Shown piece after piece: positions 1 through 11,086 of a stretch of 64,000 bases of DNA; within the stretch, counting starts at the first letter, position 1, and the number at the start of each line of letters is the position of its first letter. A model generated the notes under the pieces. That model saw only the letters and a program-made list of their open reading frames with translations, was not told the DNA's origin and ran no database searches. The stretch is taken from positions 612,136-676,135 of the forward strand of contig MU001682.1 in assembly GCA_010093515.1 (NCBI GenBank). The letters run 5' to 3'. Origin of the DNA: Lineolata rhizophorae (lineage: Eukaryota > Ascomycota > Dothideomycetes > Lineolatales > Lineolataceae). A program made the translations under genes and the position numbers.

Positions 1-1395
1 ACTTCAACAAGGTGGGCTGGACGCCACCGACAGAATATTTATCTCGGATCGAGCGTATGCGGCATATATTATTCCTCTTGGGTTATACAGTGTGCTAACA
101 GACATATTAGACACATTGTTTTTGACCTTCATCAACTGGCCGATAGAATCGGTAGGTTGTCAAGTTCGTTTCGAGCTTGAGTACGACTTAACTAAATCCA
201 CTTTCACAGAGGAACAGGAGCTTGGCAAAGGCGAGATCGGCACAACCAAACGTGGCATCGGCCCATGCTACTCAACGAAAGCTAGCCGTAGTGGAGTGAG
301 AATCGGCGACATTTTCGACAAGGAGCTGTTTGACGGCAGGCTCAGGACGATGCATGACGCGTTCGAGAAGCGTTATGGCAAGAAAGCTCTCAAGTCGTAC
401 GATGTCGAGGACGAGATCAAGCGATTCGATGATTACCGTGAACAGCTCCGCACGTATGTCGTTGATCAAATCGAGCTCATCCAGAGCGTGGAAAAAAGCA
501 GCACTCCCATCCTAATCGAAGGTGCCAATGCCTTGATGTTGGATATTGACTCTGGTGCGTCTGATTTAACCTAGCATATTCGCCTAATATCCACTTGCTC
601 CGAAATACATGTACTGACAAGTTCCTGTGATAGGAACGTACCCTATGGTTACTTCTTCAAACACTGGTAAGTCAATTGGTTTCACTTCACTAATTCAGTC
701 ATGGTCAACCAATGCTAAAATTAACCAGGTCTCGGCGGCGTTTTTACCGGCCTTTCAATATCGCCGTTCCAGATCGATGAGATCATTGGTGTGGTGAAAG
801 CATATACGACGGTATTGACACTTATCGTCGGAGTTTTCACGTGAACTTGACTGACATTCGACTCATAGCGTGTGGGCAGTGGTCCATTCCCAACTGAACA
901 GACAGAAAACGAGATTGGAAAAACTCTGCAGTTAGTTGGCCACGAGGTTGGCGTTACAAGTGGCCGACCTCGGAGATGTGGCTGGTTTGGTAAGTCTCCC
1001 ACTGGTTCGTGATTTATATTGATTAGCTTGTTGATGTCTTGTTAGACGGCGTACTGGTGAAATATTCTACCGCGATCAATCACTACACTGTGTTCAACCT
1101 AACAAAGCTGGATGTTCTCGATGAATTCGATGAAATCAAAATCGCTGTCGAATACAAGCGAAAAGGCAACTCAATCAGTAATTTCCCAGCAACACTGAAA
1201 CAGCTTTCCGAAGTTGAAGTCGTGTACGAAACTCTTGCAGGATGGAAGGGCACCGGAACGACAAAGGGCGTGACGCAGTGGACCGACTTACCTGACAATG
1301 CAAAGAAATACGTCGAGTTCATCGAGAAGTTTATCGGCGTTCCGGTGAAATGGATCGGTACGGGTCCCGGCCGTGATGAGACTATCATTCGATAG
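1..1395 (+). CDS. ADE12: adenylosuccinate synthase, 5'-truncated by window edge
   Basis: Converts IMP, aspartate and GTP to adenylosuccinate, the first committed step to AMP, in the cytosol. Exons read as 1-54, 111-151, 210-554, 634-666, 729-811, 869-989 and 1046-1395; all phases close. The spliced protein shows [84 protein letters not shown] and the C-terminal GTGPGRDE, all family signatures. The N-terminal P-loop half lies before the window. Two positions look unusual from my knowledge of the family: TYPMV where TYPYV/TYPFV is normal, and WFDGV where WFDLV/WLDLV is normal. Both fall at exon edges or in short exons but read cleanly. It converges on FGAM synthase with 296 nt between stops. 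Identity is secure; whether it is the only copy in the genome cannot be told here. Confidence 0.95.
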
Positions 1396-1691
1396 AATGC
1401 ATTGGAGTATAAGAATTGCATAGAGGGATAGCATTTTAGGGGAATGGCACAAATTCGGGCATTTTTCACGAGCGTGCTTCATCACTAGAACCTGCGGCTT
1501 GTACTGGCACAATGCGTGGGTTTGGATTATTGGAGGCGATTCTGAGATCTAAACTTAGAGACGCTCGTTGTAGGGTTTTTAGCCCGTTTTCCGGAGTCGT
1601 TCCACCCTAGTTGACATTCTAAACCACGGTGAAAGCTAGCACCGGTCCGTCTCAACTTCTAACTCACAACTTCTCATAGCCCGATTAGTAC

Positions 1692-4600
1692 TCAGCCAAC
1701 CCACCGTCTAGCGCTTCTAAACATCCGAAGCCAAGGCCCGAACTCGCTCCAGTTCTGAGCCATTTCTTTCGGATACCAACTGCTCACCTCCTTCATAATC
1801 GTCCGCTCCGGATGCGGCATCAATGCAAGACACCTTCCATCCGGCGACCTCACCCCAGTGATGCCTTTGGGACTGCCGTTCGGATTGAACGGATAGCGTT
1901 CCGTAGGCTTCAGCCTGTTGTTGACGAAGCGCATCGCGACAAGGCCCTCCTGTAGCAAGCCCTCAGGGCGACCACCCGCTGCCGGATCCACCGGGAACGT
2001 GGCGCGCCCCTCGCCGTGTGCGACCACTATGGGTAGCTTGCTACCCACCATACCATCGAAGAAGACGCTCTGCTTTTGGCCCACAGCATGCGGCATAACC
2101 TCGACCATGCACACGCGAGCTTCGTACTGCTCGCTCTCATTGCGCTCAAACGTGGGCCAGGGATCCGCGCCCGGAATCAGCTCCTTAAGACGTGAGAGAA
2201 ACTGGCAACCGTTGCAGACGCCGAGGGAGAAAGTGTCGGGGCGGGCGAAAAAATTGGCAAATTCGTTGCGAGTGGCTTCGTGCAAAAGGACAGACTTAGC
2301 CCAGCCCTGGCCGGCGCCCAGGACATCGCCGTAGGAAAAGCCGCCGCAGGCAGCTAGGCCGACAAAGGACGCGAGGGAGACACGACCTGAGATTATGTCT
2401 GTCATGTGTACATCGATAGCTGAGAAACCGGCACTGTAAAAGGCGAATGCCATCTCCGCTTGGCCATTCACGCCTTGTTCCCTCAAGATGGCGACGCGTG
2501 GCTTCGACTTGAAGACATTGAACAAAGGAGCGGACAGCGGAAGAATGTTCTCTTTCGGGTCGAACGTCAAATTATATGACATCCCAGGGTCCGAGTCGTC
2601 AGTTATGTTCTCGAATTCTGTTTGCGCGCAAGATGGGTTATCTCGCAGGCCTTGCATTCGGTAAGATGTTGAGGCCCAGTACCCCTGAAGTGCTGCCCGG
2701 CTGTTCCGGTACACCTCCCTAGCACCGTGGGTAAATGTGATGTGTTGCTTCGAAACGGCTGATACCCGACCGATCCGTTTAATCATGCCCGGAGGGGGCC
2801 CACATGTTGCGAAACACTTGTTAAATTCGATCGTGTCCTTCTTTCGAACTTGGAAGACCGCTCCCAGTTCTTCGTTGAACAGGCCTTCCAGAAGGTCGCG
2901 CGGGTCTGATGTCCGGCATATATCGTCAAGCATAATCTCCAGTCCACAGCGCCCCGCAAATGCCATCTCAGCCAACGTAGTGAAGAGACCTCCGTCGGAC
3001 CGATCATGGTACGCTAGAACTATGCCGGCTTCGTGCAGTTGCTCGATCGCATCGTAAAAGTCTTTAATAAAATCGGCGTCGCGAACATCTGGTGCCTCAT
3101 TCCCTGTCTGCCCAAAGACTTGGGCTAAAGCAGAGCCACCCATTGCCTTCGCTCCTTCTGCAAGATCAACGAATATGAGTACAGTCTCTCCAACCTCTTC
3201 GAGTCTCCGAAGTGCAGGTGTCCAGGTCCGTGCCGTGAAATCCACCGGAGCAAAGGCAGATATGATTACAGACATTGGGGCAGTAACCTCCTTGCCCTCC
3301 TGGCTCTCTGAATCCTTCCACTTCATCTTCATAGACATAGAGTCCTTGCCGACCGGTATACTAATACCAAGCTTTGGGCATAGATCCATCCCAATAGCTT
3401 CCACAGCCTCGTAAAGGGCAGCTCCTTCACCAGGGTGATTACTGGCCGACATCCAGTTTGCGGATAGCCTGACTCGATCCAATCGATCCGGAATACTAGC
3501 TGCCGCTATGTTCATCAAGGACTCCGCAACTGCCATACGCGCAGAGGCCGCCGGGGATATGAGGGCCAGAGTGGGCTTTTCGCCCATTGCCATTGCTTCG
3601 CCTGTCTTTACTCCAGCGAGAAGAGACGTTGCAGTAACTGACACGTCCGCCACAGGGACTTGCCAAGGGCCAACCATTTGATCTCGAACAGTCAAGCCGC
3701 CTACTGTACGATCACCAATCGTGATCAAGAAGGACTTTGAGCCCACTGCCGGGAGTTTCAGAACGCGCCCGACTGCTTCACCTAATAGTTCTTTCTCCGC
3801 TAGAGTTGGGATGTATTTAAACAAGGAGGTGTCGAAATCGTGAAGCTTTAACTTGCGAGAATCCACTATCCTCGACATTTTCGGGGGCTTTCCAAAGAGG
3901 ACCGACATTGGCAAATCAATCGGCTTGGGGAATTCCTTTGAATCTCGATCCATCAAGATCAGTCGCTTTTCTTGATCGGTCTCGCCTCCAGTAGCCCGGC
4001 CGACAACGGAGAAACCGCACCGCTCTCGCTTTGCGATCTTCTTGAACTCCTCTAGCCCTTCCGGAGAAACAGCAAGAACATAACGCTCCTGGGCCTCGCA
4101 GCACCAGATTTGCAGCGGACTCATGCCGCGATCTGCATTGTCCACCTCCCGAAGCTCGAACGTCCCCCCTAGGCCGGCGTCATGTACAAGCTCGGGCAGA
4201 GCGTTGGACAGGCCGCCCGCACCTACGTCGTGAATGAATAGGATTGGATTATCCCTGCCAAGCGCGACGCAGGTGTTGATGACTTCTTGAGCTCGTCTCT
4301 GCACCTCCGCATTTCCACGCTGCACGCTGGCAAAATCGAGCTCCACGGAGCCTTCACCGGATTGCACGCTAGATGCTGCACCGCCTCCCAGACCGATCAG
4401 CATGGCTGGTCCGCCTAGGACGATTAGATGGGCTCCGGGCCTAACTATGTTTTTCTCTTTCAAGGCGTGTTGCGGTCTGACCGTACCGACTCCACCAGCG
4501 ATCATGATAGGCTTGTGGTAGCCACGCAACTCTGACTCTCGGTCTAATATATCAACCTTAGTCAACAAAGTCCGGAAATAGCCCGTGGTACATGGCCTGC

Positions 4601-5810
4601 CAAACTCATTGTTGAATGCGGCGCTTCCAATAGGTGCATCCAGCATGATGTCCAAACTGCTAGCGATATGGGCAGGTTTTCCGACATCGAGCTCCCACGG
4701 TTGCTCGAATCCTGGGAGCAGAAGATCAGAGACCGTGAAGCCTGCCAAGCCTGCCTTGGGCTTTGAACCCCGGCCGACGGATCCCTCGTCGCGAATCTCG
4801 CCGCCTGAGCCTGTTGCTGCACCCGGATATGGCGACACGGCGGTGGGGTGGTTGTGCGTCTCGACTTTAGCAAGGTAATGCACTACCTCCTTTGTCTGTG
4901 TCCACTCGCCTGTAGAATGGCTCGGTGCCCAGAAGCTGGCTGGTTTCCCCTGCATAACTGCAGCATTGTCGCTATAGGCGCTTATTACATGGTTCGGATG
5001 TTTGTTGTGCGTGTTTCGAATCATGCCAAATAGACTCCTAGATTTTCCCATGCCATCAATAGTCCAATCCGCATTGAATTGCTTGTGTCTGCAATGTTCC
5101 GAGTTCACCTGCGCAAACATGAATAGCTCAACATCCATAGGGCCTCTTTTCAGGTGTTCTGTATACGCTTCAACAAGGTAGTCGATCTCAGCGGCGTCGA
5201 GTGCAAGCCCTAAAGTGCGGTTGGCTTGCTGAATCGCTGCACGAGGCGACGTGCTCGAGGACAAATCAATCTGCTGTGCCTGAGCCGGATCATGCTCTCC
5301 AAACACGACGTCCAAGTCCGGAGGAGTCCGGCTGATAGACTGTGTCATCCGGTCATAGAGCAGGTCCGGGTGAGGGATGTCATCCTTGTCAATTGGAGAG
5401 TCAAACCTGGCCGCGATGACCATGCCTCGCTCAATTCGTTTCACAATCGCCTCGAGATCGCAATTCTGGGCGGCACTGGTGGCCTTAGAGCTCCAAGGCG
5501 AAATGGTGCCTGGCCGAGGCGACACGAAGAACAACGCTACATTCGGATCGCGAGGGTCGCCGATGCGGGAGATAGCGTCGAGCATGACCTGGCAGAGACG
5601 GTCTTCAGGACTAGGCGTCTCGCCATAGTGCAGCAGCACCTTCAACGACCGCAGCTCGTCGACGGTGAGCGTCCGAGAAGGGTGCACGTAATGGATCCAG
5701 ACGGCGCGGACGTCGATGGCACCGATTGCCTGGGCGAGCCTCTTGAGGCGGAAGTCCGAGAGGGCGACAGAGCCCGGGAGAGCAAAGTGGGTTGCATCTA
5801 GCGGCCGCAT
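1692..5810 (-). CDS. ADE6: phosphoribosylformylglycinamidine synthase (FGAM synthase)
   Basis: Catalyses the glutamine- and ATP-dependent conversion of FGAR to FGAM, step four of purine synthesis, in the cytosol. Single exon, 1372 aa, close to the yeast enzyme (about 1360). The large PurL-type form is shown by VETHNHPTAVSPYPGAATG and RDEGSVGRGS in the first half, VGKDSMSMKMKW in the second synthetase half, and a C-terminal class I glutaminase with GVCNGCQ (nucleophile Cys near residue 1199) and MPHPER (His and Glu near 1331-1333). The frame stays open 12 codons upstream to a TTG, but the first ATG (5810) starts MRPLDATHFALPG, which matches the usual N-terminus, so I use it. A TGACTCA site lies 283 nt upstream. 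No truncation or lost catalytic residue is seen. Confidence 0.97.
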   Translation of the reverse strand: MRPLDATHFALPGSVALSDFRLKRLAQAIGAIDVRAVWIHYVHPSRTLTVDELRSLKVLLHYGETPSPEDRLCQVMLDAISRIGDPRDPNVALFFVSPRPGTISPWSSKATSAAQNCDLEAIVKRIERGMVIAARFDSPIDKDDIPHPDLLYDRMTQSISRTPPDLDVVFGEHDPAQAQQIDLSSSTSPRAAIQQANRTLGLALDAAEIDYLVEAYTEHLKRGPMDVELFMFAQVNSEHCRHKQFNADWTIDGMGKSRSLFGMIRNTHNKHPNHVISAYSDNAAVMQGKPASFWAPSHSTGEWTQTKEVVHYLAKVETHNHPTAVSPYPGAATGSGGEIRDEGSVGRGSKPKAGLAGFTVSDLLLPGFEQPWELDVGKPAHIASSLDIMLDAPIGSAAFNNEFGRPCTTGYFRTLLTKVDILDRESELRGYHKPIMIAGGVGTVRPQHALKEKNIVRPGAHLIVLGGPAMLIGLGGGAASSVQSGEGSVELDFASVQRGNAEVQRRAQEVINTCVALGRDNPILFIHDVGAGGLSNALPELVHDAGLGGTFELREVDNADRGMSPLQIWCCEAQERYVLAVSPEGLEEFKKIAKRERCGFSVVGRATGGETDQEKRLILMDRDSKEFPKPIDLPMSVLFGKPPKMSRIVDSRKLKLHDFDTSLFKYIPTLAEKELLGEAVGRVLKLPAVGSKSFLITIGDRTVGGLTVRDQMVGPWQVPVADVSVTATSLLAGVKTGEAMAMGEKPTLALISPAASARMAVAESLMNIAAASIPDRLDRVRLSANWMSASNHPGEGAALYEAVEAIGMDLCPKLGISIPVGKDSMSMKMKWKDSESQEGKEVTAPMSVIISAFAPVDFTARTWTPALRRLEEVGETVLIFVDLAEGAKAMGGSALAQVFGQTGNEAPDVRDADFIKDFYDAIEQLHEAGIVLAYHDRSDGGLFTTLAEMAFAGRCGLEIMLDDICRTSDPRDLLEGLFNEELGAVFQVRKKDTIEFNKCFATCGPPPGMIKRIGRVSAVSKQHITFTHGAREVYRNSRAALQGYWASTSYRMQGLRDNPSCAQTEFENITDDSDPGMSYNLTFDPKENILPLSAPLFNVFKSKPRVAILREQGVNGQAEMAFAFYSAGFSAIDVHMTDIISGRVSLASFVGLAACGGFSYGDVLGAGQGWAKSVLLHEATRNEFANFFARPDTFSLGVCNGCQFLSRLKELIPGADPWPTFERNESEQYEARVCMVEVMPHAVGQKQSVFFDGMVGSKLPIVVAHGEGRATFPVDPAAGGRPEGLLQEGLVAMRFVNNRLKPTERYPFNPNGSPKGITGVRSPDGRCLALMPHPERTIMKEVSSWYPKEMAQNWSEFGPWLRMFRSARRWVG

Positions 5811-7017
5811 ATCCGCATTCTCGCGCAGAATATGCGTCGAGGTCAATTCGTCGTGGTATGGAGCGAGATGTTGCGTTGGTCAAATGCCGCTTGGGTTTCT
5901 CGCAAAAATTGCAGGGGAGCGAGGGGAGCTAGCTACAGCCCCACCACCCCACCACCGAAAGCTCCGTCCATTTATTATGTAGGCCGCCTCCCAACCACTG
6001 CCTTCAAAGATAGCTCCCCAAAAAGCATTGATTCGCTTATGTATGATATGGCTTATTTCGACCAGCAAATTGATAATTGATTCCTTATGCGGTGACTCAG
6101 AGGCACATAGTGTGCAAACTCCACCCACAATCACGTGTTAACCCAAAAGATGACATTCTTGAGAGGAACTGATTCCGATTGGCTCCCAGTATATGTTAGA
6201 GCAACTATTCATTTGATCCTAGACGACGATACTCTCCCCTACCGCTTTGTGATACCTCCCGTTGTCTTGGGCAATGTGAAAACAGTGCGATCTATTTGTT
6301 TTGTATCGTTTCCGCTTTGTAGAGACATCTAGGTGTCAATACTAACCAAGGCCAGAAAGATGATTGGCTCAATTTTATGCTAGCAAATATCAGGAGGTAT
6401 TCGTCATGTGTACAAGCGCGCCGCCCATTTGGAAGATGGAACGTAGAGAAAGCTAGTCTTTAACACATATTCAAATTTAGGAACATGCCTAGGTATTGCC
6501 GCAAGAGTGCAGCAGAATAGCAAGTGGAATTAATGCACTGACCGCGGCAATACTAACAAATCTGTAGGATAGACATGTTGAGCATTCATCTAAGGCTCTA
6601 AAAACTGTTAAATTCCTCTTAGTAGTTATGCCGGAACACTAATAGGATTTCTTGCTATAGTCGCTAATATTAGAAAAAGGCAACGCTGGGATACATAGAG
6701 AGCATGCTTTAGTCCATGATCCATCTATGAAGCGGTCGCAAATATGCAATTTTCTTGTTACACATCTCATCTAAATCTTTGGCCCTCGAAATATCTCTAA
6801 ACTCTAAATCAAACACGGCCATCCCTCCTGACGTGACCAAGTTCTATCAAGGGCTCGCATAACAACACAGCAAAACCTTACCAAACCACTTTTCGCTGGC
6901 TCGTCCAGCTTGTCACACGTTCGCCGGCCATATGTCCGATGTGACGTACAAGAGGAGTCGGACGAGGACGTTGGTGACGCCAAGGGTGGTTAAATAGACT
7001 CCGACACCGACACGATT
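5811..7017. other. intergenic, ADE6 promoter and GUA1 3' flank
   Basis: No convincing gene. The ADE6-proximal part holds a TGACTCA site. The part from about 6300 to 6900 is AT-rich with stop codons in all frames. The short open frames here lack codon structure or recognisable motifs. Confidence 0.6.
6093..6099. promoter_or_regulatory. TGACTCA site upstream of ADE6
   Basis: A perfect palindromic TGACTCA lies 283 nt upstream of the ADE6 start codon. This is the established Gcn4/Cpc1 (general amino-acid control) element, and its TGACTC core is the Bas1 site of yeast ADE genes. Function here is inferred from position and sequence only. Confidence 0.5.
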
Positions 7018-8719
7018 CTACTCCATCTCGATAGTGCCAGGCGGCTTGCTCGTGACTGGACACAGGTTAGCGACAATATTTGTGGCAGTAGGGCAACTGA
7101 TAGGGCAAGATCGAAGATAGCTTACTGTCATATACCACCCGACAGACACCATTGACCTCGTTGACGATACGCCTGCTAACACGCTTGAGAAACTCTCCAT
7201 CGAAAGGGTACCAATCGGCAGTCATGAAATCCGTCGTCTCTACTGCACGCAATGCGATGACCTGGTCGTGAACGCGGTTGTCGCCCATCACACCCACGGC
7301 CTTGACAGGTAGCAGCGCTGCAAACGCCTGGCTGATCTTCCGGTATAGTCCAGCCTTCTTGATTTCCTCGATGAAGATGTAGTCGGCTTCGCGGGCAATA
7401 CGAACTTGTTGAGGGGTAACTTCTCCAAGGATGCGGATCGCAATACCTGGGCCGGGGAATGGATGACGCCAGACGAGGTCCTCCGGGATACCTAGCTTGG
7501 TGCCGAGTATACGCACTTCATCTTTGAAGAGCTCGCGAAGAGGCTCGATCAGCTTCAGATGCATGCCTTCGAGTAAACCGCCCACGTTATGGTGTGTCTT
7601 AATGGTCGCGCTAGGACCCTTGAAAGATATGCTTTCGATAACGTCGGGATACAGAGTACCTTGGAGCAACCACTCGATATCTCCCTCCTGGGGCGAGCCG
7701 GCAGCAGCGGCGGCAATTTCTTTGGCCTTCTCCTGGAATACCTCGATGAACGTATTTCCGATAATTTTTCGCTTCTTCTCAGGATCATCAGTAACGCCTT
7801 TGAGCCGACCTAAGAACAGTTCGCTGGCATCGACGACAGTGAGGTTGATACCCAGGTGCTGCGTCATTGTTTGCTTCACAATCTGCGCCTCATTAAGCCG
7901 TAGGACGCCATTGTCGACAAGAACAGCATGAAACCGGTCGCCGATAGCTTCCTGCATTAGCTTCGCAGCGACAGTAGAATCGACACCCCCGCTTACAGCA
8001 CCGATAACCTGTCCTTTCTCCCCCACAAGCGTACGGATCCGAGCAACCTCCTGGTCAACAAACTTGCCCATCGTCCAATTCCGTTTCGCATTGCAAATGT
8101 CGACGGCGAAGTTCTTCAGGAGACGAGTTCCTCGAGGTGTGTGCGTCACTTCTGGGTGGAATTGGATCCCATACCATGGCTTTTCTAGATGCGCGATGCC
8201 CGCAAAAGGGGCATTCGAGGTCGTTGCAATGGTAACAAAAGAAGGAGGGAGCTTGGACAGTTTGTCGCCGTGCGACATCCATACCTCGAGGTCATCCTCG
8301 AGTCCACGAAAGAGTTTGTCTACATGGGGCGAACTAGATGGGTGTCGCTGCACGTCAAGGTAAGCGTGTCCGTATTCCCTTTTATCTCCCGCCGCAACAT
8401 CTTTGCCCTGGTTCCATGCTATCTCTTGCAGCCCATAACAGATCCCAAGAACCGGGACTCCGAGCTCGAAAACTTCAGAGTCTACGTGGGGCGCTCCGTC
8501 TTCGTAAACCGAATAGGGACCCCCAGACAGGATGACGCCGACTGGCTTCCACGATAGGTCGGCCACATTCTGGGTGCAGGGCAGCATCTCGGAGTAGACA
8601 TTGAGCTCGCGCAACCTTCTAGTTATTAGGTGCGTGTACTGCGACCCAAAGTCAAGCACCAAGACTGTGTCGAAGGCCTTGTGCGGCTCGATAGGGAGCA
8701 CGCCATCCTCAGACGTCAT
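7018..8719 (-). CDS. GUA1: GMP synthase (glutamine-hydrolysing)
   Basis: Aminates XMP to GMP with glutamine and ATP in the cytosol. Exons 8719-7126 and 7055-7018, one 70-nt intron, 543 aa, normal length. The N-terminal class I glutaminase has GICYGLQ (nucleophile Cys near residue 95) and GIQFHPEV. The ATP pyrophosphatase domain has the P-loop SGGVDSTV near residue 243, then [13 protein letters not shown] and HHNVGG. The dimerisation domain has [16 protein letters not shown]. The short last exon restores the family ending TSKPPGTIE; reading through the intron instead gives an unrelated tail. It lies in the same orientation downstream of ADE6, separated by 1.2 kb, and is divergent from the LYC1-like gene. 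Confidence 0.97.
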
Positions 8720-9797
8720 CTTGGGCGAATGAAGCCCGTGTCACTGCTAGTGCCGTTGTCGTCGCGATATGGTAGAAGAGCGCAACCTTGTCTAGCAACA
8801 ATAACTGTGGCACCTGGTCAACATTTGCATTCCTTTGGGAAAAAGACCTGGCAGTGTACATTTTGGGTTCGTTGCACCACCGCAAAGAGATTCTAGGCTG
8901 AAAGAATGGCCCCGATACCGCTCTGTTATGGTGTTCTTTTCGTGCTTTTTGTTGTCAAGAAGTGAGTGTCACGGCCTCTCTTTGAACGTGGATAGTGAAT
9001 AGAAAATAGGTCTTGAGGTAACCGCACGAGCTCCAATCCGACAAAATTTTAAGATATCTTTTTGTTCGTAAAGCAGTTCGGCCGCGAGTGGCAGCGATTG
9101 TCAACGTAGGTAAATCCAAGAGGGCAGGTGTTTTCACCGCTGCTGTGATCGAGCTAGATAAAACAGCGAACCACTGTGAGGTCGGAACTCGCCATTGTCA
9201 GATTTCCAGCGATGCTTAGTCATGGCCACAGCCAATCACGAAGCCTTGCCAGGCCAGCAGGCTCGGGAGGCTCAAGGTGAAGGTTGGAATCGGCTCGCGT
9301 GCGATCGGCTTTCGGCGGCATAAATCTCAACGTCCCGCGTCATGCGCTATCATCGTCGTGCTCTCGACAAACCCATCACCGACAGAAATCTAGCGGTGTA
9401 GCTATTGGCTACAAGGGAAGGTCATGCGGGTCACTGCGTGCGGTTTTCGAGGCGGGGTATAACGCCTCCGCGACGTGCTCCACGTCGCGGGTTGGAGTTG
9501 CTGGATGTGGAAGCTCTTTGTTTGAACAACAGCCATCTCGTCATCCTGCCTCATTCCTGCTCTGTGTTTCACGGCCGACGCTTGCATTAGCTACCCTATA
9601 TATGTCGACTCACCTAAGCTTTTACTTCTGCAACAGCGACTCTTTTTCGGCTTCTGAAACGAAGCCCTTCGTGAACTCCCAGCCCTTATCGAAGCACGAT
9701 CCAGAGGCAACTACTCTCCTTTGCCTCCATTCATTGCTTCCTGTAACGTTTCCTAGAGTATTCACCCTCGATTGAGCCATTGCCCGAGCGCCTCATC
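8720..9797. other. divergent promoter region, GUA1 / LYC1-like
   Basis: No gene is supported. A TATA-like TATATAT lies at 9597-9603, about 195 nt upstream of the LYC1-like ATG, followed by pyrimidine-rich sequence. A long open frame on the plus strand at 9284-9775 has no recognisable domain and reads like promoter sequence. Confidence 0.55.
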
Positions 9798-11086
9798 ATG
9801 ACCGCTACTGCTGCCTTCAACACGCTTCCTCCTGCCAACGCGCCTACCATAACCCTCACGCACCCGACCGCTTCCGAACGCCTCGCTATATGGCGGGAGA
9901 ACGGCGCCCATTGGCGCGGCGCGCTCTCATTGGAAGCATACCTCGTGCGCGAGCAGCACCTTGCGGAGCAGAGCCTGACAAGCAACGGCGGGATAACGTG
10001 GTGGGCGCTGGTGTCAGAGGCGGGTCCTAGGGACTCCGACGGTGAGAACTCCACTGCCGGCAGAGGCAAAAGACTCGTGCTCGCGGCCTGCGAGACTTTT
10101 CGTAAGCGCGCTTTGGTCGGCAAGGACGGCGTGGTGCACGAGGCGGTCGCGCACGGGATCGGGAGCGTGTTCACGCCGGTGCGATGCCGCGGGAAAGGAT
10201 ACGCGGGGAGGATGATGGGCGAGTTGGGCGAGCGGCTGAAGACGTGGCAAGCTGGGGAGGGCGGGCAGAACCTGTTCTCGGTGCTGTATTCTGATATCGG
10301 CAAGGTGGGTGTCGGACCTATCAACCTTTTGTGCCTTGGTGGCAGCAGCTGCCGTAACATTGTCTGTTGTCGGGGATCATTGGCGAGCTCATAGAGGTCT
10401 AGGAGTTCTATGCCAAGTATGGGTGGACGCCATATGTTGAGCCGTTCGCCTGGATTCCATACGCCTCGAATACCCGCCCCAACGGCTTTGTATCGCATTT
10501 ACCTACCTCCAAGCCGCTGTACAAGGCCGACCTCGCGGCTCTCTGCACCTCGGATGAAGCCGCCCTCAAGTCGTCGCTCGAACGGCGATCTACAAATTCC
10601 AGCAAAACGGTCGTGGCGCTTATTCCGGACGAGATGACAATGGACTGGCTCCATGCACGGGAAGATTTCGTAGCCCTCGAGCTCTACAGCCACGAACCGC
10701 TTATCAAAGGTGCAATAGTGGGTTCTAAGGAAGGGCATCGTGCCTGGGCAGTCTGGACGCGCATGTGGTATACCCATGACCCGCAAAAGCCGCGGCACGA
10801 AAATGTGCTGTACGTGCTACGACTGGTCGTCGAGGACGGTGTAGAGGATACCAAGGAAACGGTGGCGGCCCTGTTGGAGGCTGCAAGAAGTGAAGCAGAG
10901 AAATGGGAGATGTCGGGCGTGGAGGTGTGGAATCCGCGAGCGGAAGTTATAGACGCTGCGAAGCTAGTGAGCAAGAATACGGGGCTCATAGAAAGAGAAA
11001 AGGAGAGCATTGCCTCTCTGCGGTGGAATGGTGATGCGGCCGAGGAAGTGGAATGGGTCGCCAATGAGAAATTTGGATGGTGCTAA
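9798..11086 (+). CDS. LYC1: LYC1-like lysine N-acetyltransferase (GNAT)
   Basis: Probable acetyl-CoA:L-lysine N6-acetyltransferase; in Yarrowia LYC1 starts lysine breakdown. Exons 9798-10304 and 10403-11086, intron 98 nt, 396 aa. The frame opens at a TTG at 9780; the first ATG (9798) begins MTATAAFNTLPP. The GNAT core includes GIGSVFTPVRCRGKGYAGRM (the acetyl-CoA loop RGKGYAGRM) and the typical FYAKYGW after the splice. The C-terminal half (WLHAREDFVALEL, then a second GNAT-like fold ending NEKFGWC) matches the LYC1 family layout. Substrate identity is inferred from the family. LYS1 (lysine synthesis) lies 5 kb away. Confidence 0.85.

Noticed and set aside
5811-5846. TTG start 12 codons upstream for FGAM synthase.
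   Set aside because: Nuclear fungal genes start at ATG; the first ATG gives the family N-terminus.
9284-9775. 163-codon plus-strand frame upstream of the LYC1-like gene.
   Set aside because: No recognisable domain; the region has promoter features (TATATAT, pyrimidine-rich).
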